Source: Lachnospiraceae bacterium (GTDB taxonomy: Bacteria > Bacillota > Clostridia > Lachnospirales > Lachnospiraceae). From it: a stretch of DNA of 59,274 nt. Both the position numbers and the translations under genes were made by a program. Under the pieces are notes generated by a model. The model saw only the letters and a program-made list of their open reading frames with translations. It was not told the origin of the DNA and searched no databases. Of the stretch, positions 34,186 through 43,954 are shown in pieces (the first letter of the stretch is position 1; each line of letters starts with the position of its first letter). The stretch lies in the NCBI GenBank assembly GCA_017469405.1, contig JAFUGL010000008.1, positions 1-59,274 of the forward strand. The letters are read 5' to 3'.

Positions 34186-35664
34186 TCAGCAAGGCATATT
34201 AACATCTAAATCAAAATAAAATACAACTCCATCCTCCACGTTGTAAACACCGTACTCCTTGCCATGTGCCTGCATAGTAGCTGCGACTATGGATAAACCG
34301 ATTCCGTTTCCGCCGTATTCCCTGCTTCTCGACTTATCTGATTTATAAAATTTTATAAACAGCTTATCTATATCTTCATCTGCAATCTGATTACCCTGAT
34401 TATACACACAAAGTCTTATGGAATCTTCCTTTCGTTCCAGGAATATTCTTATTAAACCACCTTCGGATACATAATGAATTGCATTTGTGAGATAGTTGGT
34501 AAAGGCCTCTTCTATCATAAATTCATCCGCCCATACATAAACAGGCTCTTTTTCTTCAAACTGTATCCTTACATTACCCTCATTTGTGAGGATTTTCGTA
34601 GAATTAAGAACACCGGATATAAGCTCAACAACATCAAATCTTTCTATCTTGATATTGAAATTACCAAATTCAATTTCATTAAGAGTTATGAGTTTTTGAA
34701 CCAGCTGATTCATCTTCTTTGACTCATCGATAATTACATCCGAATAAAACTCCATATTTTCCTTATCATCAAAAAGATTATCCTTTAATCCCTCTGCATA
34801 ACCTTGTATAAGAGCTATAGGAGTTTTTAATTCATGGGAAATATGCGATAAAAATTCTTTACGCATATCGTCTATCTTTCGTTTTTCCTCTATATCCTTT
34901 TCAAGTTCTATATTGGCTGTTTTCAACTGTGAAATAGTATCCTCAAGCTTTGATGAAAGCTCATTCATGCATTCTCCAAGCTCACCTATCTCATCCTTTG
35001 TATATACTTTAACCTTAGAATCAAAATCAAGATTTGCCATTCGTCTTGCAGAATGGCTTAACTTCTTAATAGGGGTTGTAAATATACTGCTTAAGAAAAG
35101 CACAAATACTGCGGAAAAGATAATAAGCACTGCCGCAATATAATTAAATACTCTTTTTACGGTATCAACAAAAGACTCTACCTCAGAGATAGGACTCCTT
35201 ATGATAACAGAAAAACCGTTATCCAATTTTCCTACCAAATCATAATAGTCCGAATTGATTGTATCATCATGGTTTCTTTGGATTATATATTCTGAATTTT
35301 TAAGATCCTTGCCTTCTTCAGCTTCGATAACAGAATGAATTATCCAATAAAGACTTTGCATCATCTTGCCGTCATCATTAATTGAAGTATAGTATATCTT
35401 ATTATTATCCACATCAATTATAAGAACTATAGCTCCTGCAGGATTTTTGATTTTACCGTACAAATCATCAACTTCAAAACCTTCCGGTGTATTGTCATTG
35501 AAAAGTCGGTTACAGGAATTATAGGTGGTAACCATATTGGATTTTAATTTATTTAAAAATACCCTTTCAATAGCAACATTACATACTATCCATGAAGCAG
35601 CCACGATAAACGAAGTAAATATAACTACCATCAAAGTAATTTTCATTCTCATAGAAATCTTCAT
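34186..35664 (-). CDS. Sensor histidine kinase with HAMP domain
   Basis: 492 aa. Membrane helices near 8-30 and 170-192 enclose a ~140-residue outside sensor domain. HAMP (about 195-245) and a coiled linker follow. The H-box is LSHISHELKTPIALI, the N-box EAFTNYLTNAIHY, and the G2 box GGNGIGLSI; the G1 box is divergent (CVYNQGNQI). It ends with a short acidic/Cys tail. The regulator gene precedes it by 6 bp. The plan resembles WalK/PhoR-type kinases controlling the envelope. Confidence 0.92.
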   Translation of the reverse strand: MKISMRMKITLMVVIFTSFIVAASWIVCNVAIERVFLNKLKSNMVTTYNSCNRLFNDNTPEGFEVDDLYGKIKNPAGAIVLIIDVDNNKIYYTSINDDGKMMQSLYWIIHSVIEAEEGKDLKNSEYIIQRNHDDTINSDYYDLVGKLDNGFSVIIRSPISEVESFVDTVKRVFNYIAAVLIIFSAVFVLFLSSIFTTPIKKLSHSARRMANLDFDSKVKVYTKDEIGELGECMNELSSKLEDTISQLKTANIELEKDIEEKRKIDDMRKEFLSHISHELKTPIALIQGYAEGLKDNLFDDKENMEFYSDVIIDESKKMNQLVQKLITLNEIEFGNFNIKIERFDVVELISGVLNSTKILTNEGNVRIQFEEKEPVYVWADEFMIEEAFTNYLTNAIHYVSEGGLIRIFLERKEDSIRLCVYNQGNQIADEDIDKLFIKFYKSDKSRSREYGGNGIGLSIVAATMQAHGKEYGVYNVEDGVVFYFDLDVNMPC

Positions 35665-35670
35665 GTCAGA

Positions 35671-36345
35671 CTACACCTCGAATTTATATCCCATTCCCCA
35701 TATTGTTTTAATATATTCACCCTTACTGCCAAGCTTACTTCTAAGTTTTTTAACATGGGTATCAATGGTTCTTGCATCACCAAAATAATCATAATTCCAT
35801 ACATTATTTAAAATCTTCTCTCTGGAAAGTGCAACTCCGCGATTTACCAGGAAATAATTTAACAACTCAAACTCCTTATAGCTTAATTCTATAGGATTTC
35901 CGTCAACCTTAACCTGATGAGCGGATATGTTCATCTCTATACCATCTGCAGTAAGAATTTCCTCCTTCTCTGCACTTTCACTCCTTCTAAGCACCGCACC
36001 AACTCTGGCAACTAAAATCTTTGGAGAAAACGGTTTTGTGATATATTCGTCTATTCCGAGTTCAAAACCTCTAAGCTCATCCTTTTCATCGCTTTTTGCG
36101 GTAAGCATAATTATCGGCACATCAGAAACTCTTCTAATCTCCTCTGCCACTCCGTAACCATCCAGCTTTGGCATCATCACATCAAGAATAATAAGTGCTA
36201 TCTCTTTGGTTGACATAAATATATCTACAGCCTGCTCACCATCTGCTGCCTCAATAACAGAATAATTACTTTTTATCAAAAAATCCTTAACAAGCTTTCT
36301 CATTCTGCTCTCATCATCCACAACAAGTATTTTTAAATTATCCAT
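35671..36345 (-). CDS. OmpR-family response regulator
   Basis: 224 aa from MDNLKILVVDDES, placed by TTTGGAGG. The receiver is complete (VDDE, LIILDVMMPKLDG, LTAKSD, TKPFSP). The winged helix is canonical (EIPLSYKEFELLNYFLVNRG-like segment, ILNNVWNYDYFGDARTIDTHVKKLRSKLG, TIWGMGYKFEV). It forms an operon with the HAMP sensor kinase downstream. Targets unknown; an envelope role is suggested by the lipoprotein downstream. Confidence 0.93.
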   Translation of the reverse strand: MDNLKILVVDDESRMRKLVKDFLIKSNYSVIEAADGEQAVDIFMSTKEIALIILDVMMPKLDGYGVAEEIRRVSDVPIIMLTAKSDEKDELRGFELGIDEYITKPFSPKILVARVGAVLRRSESAEKEEILTADGIEMNISAHQVKVDGNPIELSYKEFELLNYFLVNRGVALSREKILNNVWNYDYFGDARTIDTHVKKLRSKLGSKGEYIKTIWGMGYKFEV

Positions 36346-36421
36346 ACAAATCGCCTCCAAAATCCGAATCAATAATTTAATTATACATAGATATTATGTT
36401 AAAAATGTGAAATCAGTGCAT

Positions 36422-37018
36422 TTAATTATTTAATTCTCTATTAATAATCTCCTGTTCTCTCAAATCAAGCTCATCTTCTCTTAAGTCAAGCTCATATTCC
36501 CGGTTTTCAAGCCTTTCTTCCCAAGCAGCATATTTATTTACTATTTTTTCTTCGGTATTAAAATATCCGATATTTTTATTAGTGGCCATAATATAAAACA
36601 TTCCTGCTATAACAATTACCAGAGATACCACAGCAATCTGTAAAATCTTTTTTCCTCTTTTAATTTTACTGTATTCCGACCTTAGTTTCTTATATTTTTC
36701 AGAAGAAATCTCCGGATGCTTTTCATTTATGACTTCAGGTACTTTAACAACATTACTGCGTTCCACACTTATAAGCGGAAGGTTATCATCACCCATATTT
36801 TCTACAAGATACTCTCTCATTTCCTGCAAAAATGCATATCCTATGGGAGTAGTAAAATATTTTTTTGAAGAAAGCTTAAGATATAGGTTTTTCAATCCCT
36901 GTAAATCATCAAAAGAAATAGTTCCCTTTAATTTACATATATTAAAGTATTCCTTTTTTGCTTTATTTGCTTCTCTAATATCTTCAAAATAATATCCTTC
37001 CACAATATGTTCATCCAT
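36422..37018 (-). CDS. Membrane protein with C-terminal coiled coil
   Basis: 198 aa, not recognised. A soluble N-terminal region (about 1-125), one membrane helix (about 127-147, ILQIAVVSLVIVIAGMFYIMA), then a strongly charged helix with the tandem pattern RE-x-ELDLREDELDLREQE that should form a coiled coil outside the membrane. It has its own ribosome site and lies upstream of the regulator/kinase operon, separated by a ~75-bp AT-rich gap, so co-transcription is possible. Confidence 0.7.
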   Translation of the reverse strand: MDEHIVEGYYFEDIREANKAKKEYFNICKLKGTISFDDLQGLKNLYLKLSSKKYFTTPIGYAFLQEMREYLVENMGDDNLPLISVERSNVVKVPEVINEKHPEISSEKYKKLRSEYSKIKRGKKILQIAVVSLVIVIAGMFYIMATNKNIGYFNTEEKIVNKYAAWEERLENREYELDLREDELDLREQEIINRELNN

Positions 37019-37052
37019 AAAATATCTCCTCTATAATTAAATGTGATATGAT

Positions 37053-37085
37053 AAACGGCAGCAGTTTACTCAACTGTTGCCGTTT
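37053..37085 (-). terminator. Hairpin after the 188-aa lipoprotein
   Basis: A 14-bp stem AAACGGCAGCAGTT/AACTGTTGCCGTTT with one G-U and a 5-nt loop. Only a weak T-rich stretch follows on the minus strand. Confidence 0.55.
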
Positions 37086-37109
37086 AAAAATATAGTCTTT
37101 ATAAATTGT

Positions 37110-37676
37110 TTACGGTATTGCATCAGTTCCCGATGAAATATCCTCACTAAAACTTCCATTTACTACGATATCATTATCCATCGCTAATGTTCTAAGCTGT
37201 GTCTGATATTGCAAAATCAAATCTTCAGATTCCTTTATAAGTGTATCCGCCTCAACAAGATAATCAGGATTTTCCTCATTGATTGCAGCCGCTACCTTAT
37301 TCATAGCATCAAGCTGCTTTTGCGCACTTTGAAGATATAAATCTTTTAAATTTTTAACCTCATCAGTTGAAACATCAATAGAGGTAAGACTATTTATATA
37401 ATTTTGCATATCAGGAATAGCAGTTCCCTGAAGATCCGAAGAAAACTGCGCAAGATCAACATCATCACTTTCAAAATATGAATTATAAATTGCAACTGCA
37501 TTTTCCCTATCACCTTCGATAGACGGAAGCTTATTATTTACAAACTCTACAATATCATCCTTTAATGCCTTATTAGAGTCTTCAGAAACAGATTCTTCCT
37601 TTTTCTTTCCACATCCGGTAAACATACAAACTATCAAAGTCATAATTGCAATTATATAAAATTTCTTTTTCATCAT
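37110..37676 (-). CDS. Lipoprotein, helical
   Basis: 188 aa from MMKKKFYIIA, placed by ATGGAGG. The signal peptide ends in the lipobox MFTGC. The mature part is almost wholly helical (EFVNNKLPSIEGDRENAV..., LQSAQKQLDAMNKVAAAI), a shape common in small extracytoplasmic adaptor or peptide-binding lipoproteins. It follows trmD, in the place where rplS usually stands. Function unknown. Confidence 0.8.
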   Translation of the reverse strand: MMKKKFYIIAIMTLIVCMFTGCGKKKEESVSEDSNKALKDDIVEFVNNKLPSIEGDRENAVAIYNSYFESDDVDLAQFSSDLQGTAIPDMQNYINSLTSIDVSTDEVKNLKDLYLQSAQKQLDAMNKVAAAINEENPDYLVEADTLIKESEDLILQYQTQLRTLAMDNDIVVNGSFSEDISSGTDAIP

Positions 37677-37772
37677 ATTATCCTCCATATGTTGTATCAT
37701 GACCAATTAATTGTACCACAATTAGTTAATTCAGGCAAGTATATAGAACCTATTATTTAATTAACATATATC

Positions 37773-38489
37773 TCATCTGTTATCTTTATGCTCCACCATA
37801 TACTTTTCATACAAATCCGGTCTTCTTTCCCTTGTTCTTTGAAGTGACTGCTCATAGCGCCATTTTTCAATATTTTTATGATGTCCGGATAAAAGCACCT
37901 TAGGCACTTCCTTTCCCATAAAAATCTCCGGTCTTGTGTATTGGGGATATTCCAAAAGTCCATCATAGAAGGACTCATATACAGCACTGTCCTCTCCTCC
38001 CAAAACTCCGGGAACAAGCCTTGAAACAGCATCCACAATCATCATTGCAGGAAGCTCACCGCCTGTTAAAACAAAATCTCCTATAGATACATTGTCAGTA
38101 ACAATCATCTCTAAAACTCTTTCATCTATGCCCTCATAATGACCGCAAAGCAAAATAATATCCTCTTCCTTGGAAAGTTCCTCTGCCATCCCTTGATTAA
38201 AAGGCATACCCTGAGGAGTCATATAAAGAACTCTTGGTTTCTTATCAGCAAGATTATTATTATCTATAATCGACTGATACGCTTTGTAAACCGGTTCTGC
38301 CTGCATTAGCATTCCGGCCCCTCCACCATATGTATAGTCATCAACATGACCATATTTATTGCCTGCAAAATCTCTTATATTAACCGTATTTACGCTAATT
38401 AAATTGTTGTTTATCGCTCTTCCGGTTATACTTTCAGAAAGTCCGTTACTAACCATATCCGGAAAAAGAGTCATTATATGGAAATTCAT
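37773..38489 (-). CDS. trmD: tRNA (guanine-N1-)-methyltransferase
   Basis: 238 aa. It methylates G37 of tRNAs reading CNN codons, using SAM. Motifs of the knotted SPOUT fold are [45 protein letters not shown] and [15 protein letters not shown]. It abuts rimM with no gap, as in other Firmicutes. The usual next gene, rplS, is absent here. Confidence 0.97.
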   Translation of the reverse strand: MNFHIMTLFPDMVSNGLSESITGRAINNNLISVNTVNIRDFAGNKYGHVDDYTYGGGAGMLMQAEPVYKAYQSIIDNNNLADKKPRVLYMTPQGMPFNQGMAEELSKEEDIILLCGHYEGIDERVLEMIVTDNVSIGDFVLTGGELPAMMIVDAVSRLVPGVLGGEDSAVYESFYDGLLEYPQYTRPEIFMGKEVPKVLLSGHHKNIEKWRYEQSLQRTRERRPDLYEKYMVEHKDNR

Positions 38490-38999
38490 CTAATCAAGCA
38501 TTCCCTTCATCAATTTAACGGTAACCTTTTTATGCTCCACATCCATTTCGGGAACAAATTCCTTAATAACAGGGATAAGCACCTCTTTCTTATCCGAAAG
38601 CTTAACCACAAAAACATCATTTGCTCCTGTTTTTAAAACATCCGAAAGAACTCCGAGCTTTTCACTGTTTTCCAAAAGAACCTCTGCTCCGATTATATCA
38701 GATATATAAAATTCATCTTCTTTTAAAGGAACAGCATTTTCTCTTGTAACATACAGGTCACAACCCTTATACTTTTCTATGTCATTAATATTGTTAAATT
38801 CCTTAAATGATAAAATCACCATGTTTTTAAAGAATTTACAAGTATTTTTCTCTACTTCAATATCCTTATCCTTCGTGCGTATAAAACATTTTTTAAGCTT
38901 TTTAAATCTTTCTACATCATCTGTGGTTGGGAAAACCTTTACTTCTCCCCTCAATCCATGAGTCGATGTAATAACTCCGATTCTAAAAATATCCTCCAT
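38490..38999 (-). CDS. rimM: 16S rRNA processing protein
   Basis: 169 aa. An N-terminal beta-barrel (IGVITSTHGLRGEVKVFPTTDD) and a C-terminal PRC-barrel (EFYISDIIGAEVLLENSEKLG, IPVIKEFVPEMD) assist 30S maturation around S19. Its stop is adjacent to the trmD start. A hairpin (39077-39104) lies between it and the KH gene. Confidence 0.95.
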   Translation of the reverse strand: MEDIFRIGVITSTHGLRGEVKVFPTTDDVERFKKLKKCFIRTKDKDIEVEKNTCKFFKNMVILSFKEFNNINDIEKYKGCDLYVTRENAVPLKEDEFYISDIIGAEVLLENSEKLGVLSDVLKTGANDVFVVKLSDKKEVLIPVIKEFVPEMDVEHKKVTVKLMKGMLD

Positions 39000-39076
39000 A
39001 AATCTCCTTTTGATTTTTTCTTACGAAATACAATTCAACTAATAGTTACATTTCAAAAATGAAATATAAGAATAAT

Positions 39077-39104
39077 TATGGGGTGCCGCAAAATGCACCC
39101 CATA
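39077..39104 (-). terminator. Hairpin between the KH-protein gene and rimM
   Basis: A perfect 10-bp stem TATGGGGTGC/GCACCCCATA with an 8-nt loop. It is followed by an AT-rich but not T-rich stretch, so it may only partly reduce expression of rimM-trmD. Confidence 0.5.
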
Positions 39105-39120
39105 AAGTCATAAAACAGAA

Positions 39121-39348
39121 TTATTTAATATCTACAATTACCTTTTTGTCACCCTTAGAAGCTGCTGCCTTTACGACAGTTCTGATAGACTTTGCAATTC
39201 TACCCTGCTTTCCAATTACTTTACCCATATCATCAGGTGCAACCTTAAGTTCAATTGTAACAGTATCACCATCCGTAGTCTCACTTACAGCTACTTCATC
39301 AGGATTATCGACAAGAGATTTTGCAATAATTTCAACTAATTCCTTCAT
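39121..39348 (-). CDS. khpA: KH-domain RNA-binding protein (KhpA/YlqC family)
   Basis: 75 aa, one type II KH domain with the GxxG loop GKQG in DDMGKVIGKQGRIAKSIRTVVKAA. In Firmicutes this protein pairs with KhpB (Jag/EloR) and binds small RNAs. It lies 17 bp after rpsP, its normal place. Confidence 0.92.
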   Translation of the reverse strand: MKELVEIIAKSLVDNPDEVAVSETTDGDTVTIELKVAPDDMGKVIGKQGRIAKSIRTVVKAAASKGDKKVIVDIK

Positions 39349-39365
39349 TACGATACCTCCCTCGA

Positions 39366-39611
39366 TTACTTCTCGATACCTGCCTGCTTAAATAATTTAG
39401 CTACTGTTTCTGTTGGCTGAGCACCATTGTTAAGCCACTTCTTTGCAGCTTCTGAATCAATCTTAACAACATTTGGCTCCTGATTTGGATCGTAAGTACC
39501 TATCTCTTCGATAAATCTACCATCTCTTGGAGACCTTGAGTCAGCAACGATTACTCTATAAAAAGGATGCTTCTTATATCCCATTCTTCTTAATCTTATC
39601 TTTACTGCCAT
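39366..39611 (-). CDS. rpsP: Ribosomal protein S16
   Basis: 81 aa, complete: [31 protein letters not shown]..., with the family's IGTYDPN and [16 protein letters not shown] component of the 30S subunit. It follows ffh. Confidence 0.98.
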   Translation of the reverse strand: MAVKIRLRRMGYKKHPFYRVIVADSRSPRDGRFIEEIGTYDPNQEPNVVKIDSEAAKKWLNNGAQPTETVAKLFKQAGIEK

Positions 39612-39694
39612 GTCATTTTCACCTCCCTTTATCTATCATGAATTATCATGAATTTATCTTTTTTGCAAAATCTATAATAAGTTATTACCTATTA

Positions 39695-41041
39695 TCAAAA
39701 TCCAAACGGAAGCTTAAAGCCTCCACGCTTTTTACCGCCCATCATACCGGACATCTGCTTCATCATCTTCTTAGACTGTTCAAACTGCTTAAGAAGCTTA
39801 TTAACATCACTAATATCAACACCTGCACCGTTTGCAATTCTTTTTTTGCGGCTTGGATTGATGATTTCAGGATTGGATCTTTCCTTTGGTGTCATCGAAA
39901 GAATAATTGCCCTTGGCATATTCATAGCATTGTCATCGATATCGATGTTTTGCAGCTGTTTATTGCCGCTAAATCCCGGAAGCATCTTAAGTATATCTCC
40001 CATGCCTCCCATCTTTTCCATCTGCTCCATCTGCTCAAGGAAATCATTGAAATCAAACGATGCTTTACGGAGCTTTTGCTCCATCTCAATTGCCTTTTCC
40101 TCATCTATGGCTGCCTGAGCCTTTTCGATAAGGCTTTCCACATCGCCCATACCAAGTATACGACTTGCCATTCTGTCAGGATAAAACATCTCAAGATCTG
40201 TAAGTTTCTCACCCATACCTGCATAAAGTATAGGCTTACCGGTAACTGCCTTTATCGAAAGAGCCGCACCGCCTCTGGTATCACCGTCAAGCTTGGTAAG
40301 AATTACCCCATCTATACCGATTTTATCATTAAATGCAGTAGCAACATTGACAGCATCCTGACCTGTCATCGCATCTACGGTAAGAATCGTATAATTGACA
40401 GTAATATTAGCCTTTATCTCAGCAAGCTCATTCATCATTTCCTCATCTACATGAAGACGTCCTGCCGTATCTATAAATAATATGTTGTTTCCGTTTTTCT
40501 CGGCGTGCTCTATAGCTGCTTTGGCTATATTTACAGGCTTGTGTCCGTCACCCATGGTAAATACCGGAACCCCAACCTTTTCACCGTTTATCTCAAGCTG
40601 TTTTATAGCAGCCGGTCTGTATACGTCACAGGCAACCAAAAGAGGTCTTCTTCCCTTATTTTTGTACTGTCCTGCAAGTTTGGCAACAGTTGTTGTCTTA
40701 CCGGCACCCTGAAGACCGCACATCATAATTACTGTAATCTCATTGGAAGGTAAAAGCTTAATCTCCGTAACTTCGGAACCCATAAGCTTATCCATTTCTT
40801 CCTTAACAATCTTTATAACCATCTGTCCCGGATTTAGTCCCTTAAGGACCTCCTCACCGACAGCTCTTGCACTTACAGACTTTATAAACTGCTTTACAAC
40901 TTTAAAGTTTACGTCCGCCTCAAGTAATGCACGCTTAACCTCTTTCATAGCCTCATTTACGTCATCCTCTGTAAGCATGCCCTTACTTCTTAATTTTTTA
41001 AAAACATTTTGCAATTTATCGGTTAAACTGTCAAATGCCAT
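39695..41041 (-). CDS. ffh: Signal recognition particle GTPase
   Basis: 448 aa. An N domain, a G domain (GLQGAGKTTTVAKLA P-loop, DTAGRLHVD, TKLDGDTRGG, GMGEKLTDLE) and a methionine-rich M domain at the C-terminus (EQMEQMEKMGGMGDILKMLPG; MKQMSGMMGGKKRGG). It binds SRP RNA and signal sequences and delivers ribosomes to the membrane. It is downstream of ylxM. Confidence 0.98.
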   Translation of the reverse strand: MAFDSLTDKLQNVFKKLRSKGMLTEDDVNEAMKEVKRALLEADVNFKVVKQFIKSVSARAVGEEVLKGLNPGQMVIKIVKEEMDKLMGSEVTEIKLLPSNEITVIMMCGLQGAGKTTTVAKLAGQYKNKGRRPLLVACDVYRPAAIKQLEINGEKVGVPVFTMGDGHKPVNIAKAAIEHAEKNGNNILFIDTAGRLHVDEEMMNELAEIKANITVNYTILTVDAMTGQDAVNVATAFNDKIGIDGVILTKLDGDTRGGAALSIKAVTGKPILYAGMGEKLTDLEMFYPDRMASRILGMGDVESLIEKAQAAIDEEKAIEMEQKLRKASFDFNDFLEQMEQMEKMGGMGDILKMLPGFSGNKQLQNIDIDDNAMNMPRAIILSMTPKERSNPEIINPSRKKRIANGAGVDISDVNKLLKQFEQSKKMMKQMSGMMGGKKRGGFKLPFGF

Positions 41042-41113
41042 ACAAACCTCTCCATTTCAAATTCAAACAAATACCTGTTATCATAAATCATTTATCAAAA
41101 CCGGCAGATACTA

Positions 41114-41470
41114 TCAAAATTCTTCCAATACATCTTCAACTGATGTTTCTATCTTTAGCAAAAGCTCATCAACATTTTCTTCTTCATTTATCTTTCTAAC
41201 TTCACTTATGCAAGCTTTAACTTTCGCTATCTTTTCTCTTGCTATAACAAACTTCTCAACAAGCTTTAATTTTTCTTCGTAGTCCTCAAGTATCTTATCA
41301 CATCTTTTTACCATGTCATAGATGCCTTGTCTTGAAACGCCGTAAACCTTTGCAATCTCCGAATACGACATATCATTCATAACTACATCCTCGTAGATAT
41401 TCTTCTGATGTTCTGTCAGCAGCTCTCCGTAAAAATCATAAAGAAGCGACTGCCTTACTATTTTCTCCAA
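41114..41470 (-). CDS. ylxM: YlxM/p13-like helix-turn-helix protein
   Basis: 118 aa from a TTG codon (LEKIVRQSLLYDFYGELL, read as Met), the start matching the family. An upstream GTG would add four residues. The sigma-70 region 4-like HTH is NDMSYSEIAKVYGVSRQGIYDMVKRCDKIL. It is first in the SRP operon; in other Firmicutes it is linked to SRP function, with its precise job unsettled. Confidence 0.9.
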   Translation of the reverse strand: MEKIVRQSLLYDFYGELLTEHQKNIYEDVVMNDMSYSEIAKVYGVSRQGIYDMVKRCDKILEDYEEKLKLVEKFVIAREKIAKVKACISEVRKINEEENVDELLLKIETSVEDVLEEF

Positions 41471-41514
41471 ACAAAGCACCACCCGTAAAGTATTTTTTCT
41501 TTACAACAAAATGT

Positions 41515-41543
41515 ATATTACACCTTGAGCGAAATCATGTCAA
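41515..41543 (-). promoter_or_regulatory. Promoter of the ylxM-ffh-rpsP operon
   Basis: Consensus TTGACA (41538-41543), 17 bp, TAATAT (41515-41520) on the minus strand, 45 bp before the TTG start. Confidence 0.75.
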
Positions 41544-41574
41544 GTATTTTTTCTTGACAACTGTGTTTTAGCTC

Positions 41575-41668
41575 GTATGACTTTCACAAGTGTGATTTCA
41601 GGTACACGCACGGCACGTGTTACTTAACGCCATGCTTAGCACCAAAATCACACTTGTGAAAGTCATAC
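41575..41668. repeat. Palindromic element C2
   Basis: Perfect 24-bp arms (41575-41598, 41645-41668) enclose GGTACACGCA-CGGCACG-loop-CGCCA-TGCTTAGCACC. The central part is near identical to C1 and C3; the arms share nothing with theirs. It sits between the divergent ylxM promoter and the plus-strand gene at 41742, so it is not at a gene 3' end. Confidence 0.88.
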
Positions 41669-41741
41669 TTACTAACATTCTTCATCGCATATATAAGAAA
41701 AGGGTTTCATATACTTTATTAATTAATATAAGGAAATATCT

Positions 41742-43001
41742 ATGGATAATTTGTTTAATCAAGGTAATAATAATTTAGAAAATAAAGGGAAATTAAAGGT
41801 TCGGGTGACTACAGGTGAAAATCTTTTTCCGTTGGAAAATGCGCGAATCCAAATTGCAAATACAGGCGAACCGGACAATATTTTATATGAACTGACAACA
41901 GATGCCGGCGGAGTAACCGATACGGTTTTTCTTGATGCGCCTCCTCTTTCTTACAGTCTGGCTCCCTCTGATAATCAGCCTTATTCCGAATATAATATAA
42001 AAGTAAGTCTGGAAGGTTTTGAGGAAAGAATTATCACAGGAATTCAGATTCTTGCCGGTGAACTTGGTATTCAAAAAGTAAGACTAAATAAATCTGACAC
42101 TGACAATGATTCTTATAATCCTACTGTAATAGCAGGTCATACGCTATGGGAATATTATCCTCCTAAAATCGCTGAAGATGCAATTAAACCGGTTAATGAA
42201 TCCGGAGAAATCGTCTTAAACCGGGTTGTTGTTCCGGAAACTATAATCGTCCACGATGGAGTTCCGACTGATAGTACAGCAACAAACTTCTATGTATCAT
42301 ATGCGGATTATATAAAAAATGTTGCATGCTGTGAGATTTATTCCACCTGGCCTGATGAAGCTATAAAAGCAAATGTTCTTGCAATTATGTCATTTACATT
42401 GAATCGTGTTTATACCGAATGGTACAGAAACAAAGGCTATAACTTTACGATAACTTCATCAACCGCCTATGATCACAAATGGACATACGGCAAGACAATA
42501 TATGAAAATGTATCCAATATAGTTGACAACCTGATCGGAAGCTACCTCTCTCTTCCAAATGTAAGACAGCCAATACTCACCCAATACTGTGACGGTGAAA
42601 GAACAACCTGTCCTAACTGGCTGAGTCAATGGGGTTCTAATACATTGGCCTTAGATGGTCTTAAAGCCATAGAAATTCTAAGATATTATTATAGTTCTAA
42701 TATATTTATAAATACAGCACCGCGTATAGCCGGAATCCCGTCGTCATATCCGGGCTACGACCTTACTATAGGATCATCAGGTCAGCCTGTCATAACAATA
42801 CAAGAACAACTAAACGAAATATCCAAGAGCTATCCTGCAATTCCAAAACTATCTGTAGACGGCATCTTTGGAAACAACACAGCCAACTCCGTAAAAGAAT
42901 TTCAAAAAGCCTTTGATATGCCTGTCTCAGGAATAGTTGACTATCCTACATGGTACAAAATTTCAAACATATACGTTGCTGTATCTAAGATAGCAGAATA
43001 A
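41742..43001 (+). CDS. SpoIID-like/peptidoglycan-binding surface protein
   Basis: 419 aa, one of the few plus-strand genes. The order is a transthyretin/CnaB-like beta domain (about 17-115), a segment HTLWEYYPPKI, a SpoIID-like domain (about 155-325: YADYIKNVACCEIYSTWPDEAIKANVLAIMSFTLNRVYTEW, ILTQYCDG), and a peptidoglycan-binding domain (about 345-415: IQEQLNEI, VDGIFGNNTANSVKEFQKAF). No classical signal peptide is visible. Related proteins are common in Clostridia and are often thought to belong to the spore or cell wall. AAGGAAAT precedes the ATG. Confidence 0.85.
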   Translation: MDNLFNQGNNNLENKGKLKVRVTTGENLFPLENARIQIANTGEPDNILYELTTDAGGVTDTVFLDAPPLSYSLAPSDNQPYSEYNIKVSLEGFEERIITGIQILAGELGIQKVRLNKSDTDNDSYNPTVIAGHTLWEYYPPKIAEDAIKPVNESGEIVLNRVVVPETIIVHDGVPTDSTATNFYVSYADYIKNVACCEIYSTWPDEAIKANVLAIMSFTLNRVYTEWYRNKGYNFTITSSTAYDHKWTYGKTIYENVSNIVDNLIGSYLSLPNVRQPILTQYCDGERTTCPNWLSQWGSNTLALDGLKAIEILRYYYSSNIFINTAPRIAGIPSSYPGYDLTIGSSGQPVITIQEQLNEISKSYPAIPKLSVDGIFGNNTANSVKEFQKAFDMPVSGIVDYPTWYKISNIYVAVSKIAE

Positions 43002-43032
43002 AATTAACATTGTAAACCAAAAATAATAGAAA

Positions 43033-43067
43033 AGACAGGTATCTATACACACTTTAGATACCTGTCT
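43033..43067. terminator. Bidirectional-capable hairpin between convergent genes
   Basis: A perfect 13-bp stem AGACAGGTATCTA/TAGATACCTGTCT with a 9-nt loop, between the plus-strand gene ending at 43001 and the minus-strand gene ending at 43110. Only a weak T tract is present on either side. Confidence 0.65.
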
Positions 43068-43109
43068 CTTGTTATAAAGTTGCCTATTTATTTGTCATAC
43101 TATATTTCT

Positions 43110-43916
43110 TTAATTGTAATCTATATTTTCGTATGCATTAATCTGAAGATACCAATTATCTTTTATATTGATGAACTCCATATAAGTTGAAATCATGAAG
43201 CTTGAACCATTAATATACTTTGAACTGTCACCTTCAACAGTAACCTTAAAATCAACTGTCATACTATAACCTTCTTTTATTCTGGCAGTTTTTCCGGTTT
43301 CAAGTTTTATTGCTTCTTGCAGATTATCTTTATCTGAATCTGTAAATTCAGTTAGATCTCTGACAGTATAACTATTTATATGAAGTATTCCCAGATTTTC
43401 AAGATAAGCCTCAGCTTGTGAGCCTGTTTTATCAAGGTATGGAGGCATTATTATCTCCATTTTCTCGACATCATCTTCATTAATAGCTTCAACAAAATAA
43501 TCTAACGCCTGATTATAACTTTTAGCTTTATCAGTCATAAAAACATTTGTTATAAGGTAATATATTCCATATGCAACTGCTGCAAGTAGTATTATTCTGA
43601 AAAGATACTTTCCAAAATTGCTTTTCCTTTTAACAGAATAGTCACCTACATCTGTCTTAGCCAAAGATATCGGAATAGATCCACCAATTGAAGAATTATC
43701 ATTAAAATCATCATATGAATCATCTCCATCGCGCAGTATGTCAGTAAGGCCTGAGCCTGTACTCATAGTCCTCCCCATAGGACTTCCGCTTTTTCTTGGC
43801 GCACCGGAACCTGATTTTAAAGAAAAGCCACTGGTATCTGCTATTGGGCATCCGCATTCCGGACACTCAGATTGATGATCTCCAACATTTGCTCCACACA
43901 TTGGACATTTTTTCAT
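43110..43916 (-). CDS. Zinc-ribbon membrane protein
   Basis: 268 aa. An N-terminal zinc ribbon (CPMCG and CPECGCP) is followed by a Gly/Ser-rich disordered stretch (about 25-90). One membrane helix (about 103-123, LFRIILLAAVAYGIYYLI) leads to an outside domain (about 125-268) shaped like NTF2/DUF-type lipoprotein folds (YNQALDYFVEAINEDDVEKMEIIMPPYL). The topology places the zinc ribbon inside. Function unknown. It is followed upstream by a PH-domain gene in the same direction. Confidence 0.8.
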   Translation of the reverse strand: MKKCPMCGANVGDHQSECPECGCPIADTSGFSLKSGSGAPRKSGSPMGRTMSTGSGLTDILRDGDDSYDDFNDNSSIGGSIPISLAKTDVGDYSVKRKSNFGKYLFRIILLAAVAYGIYYLITNVFMTDKAKSYNQALDYFVEAINEDDVEKMEIIMPPYLDKTGSQAEAYLENLGILHINSYTVRDLTEFTDSDKDNLQEAIKLETGKTARIKEGYSMTVDFKVTVEGDSSKYINGSSFMISTYMEFINIKDNWYLQINAYENIDYN

Positions 43917-43954
43917 AATTAAAATTCCCCCTTTTAATTATATTAGTTTAATCA

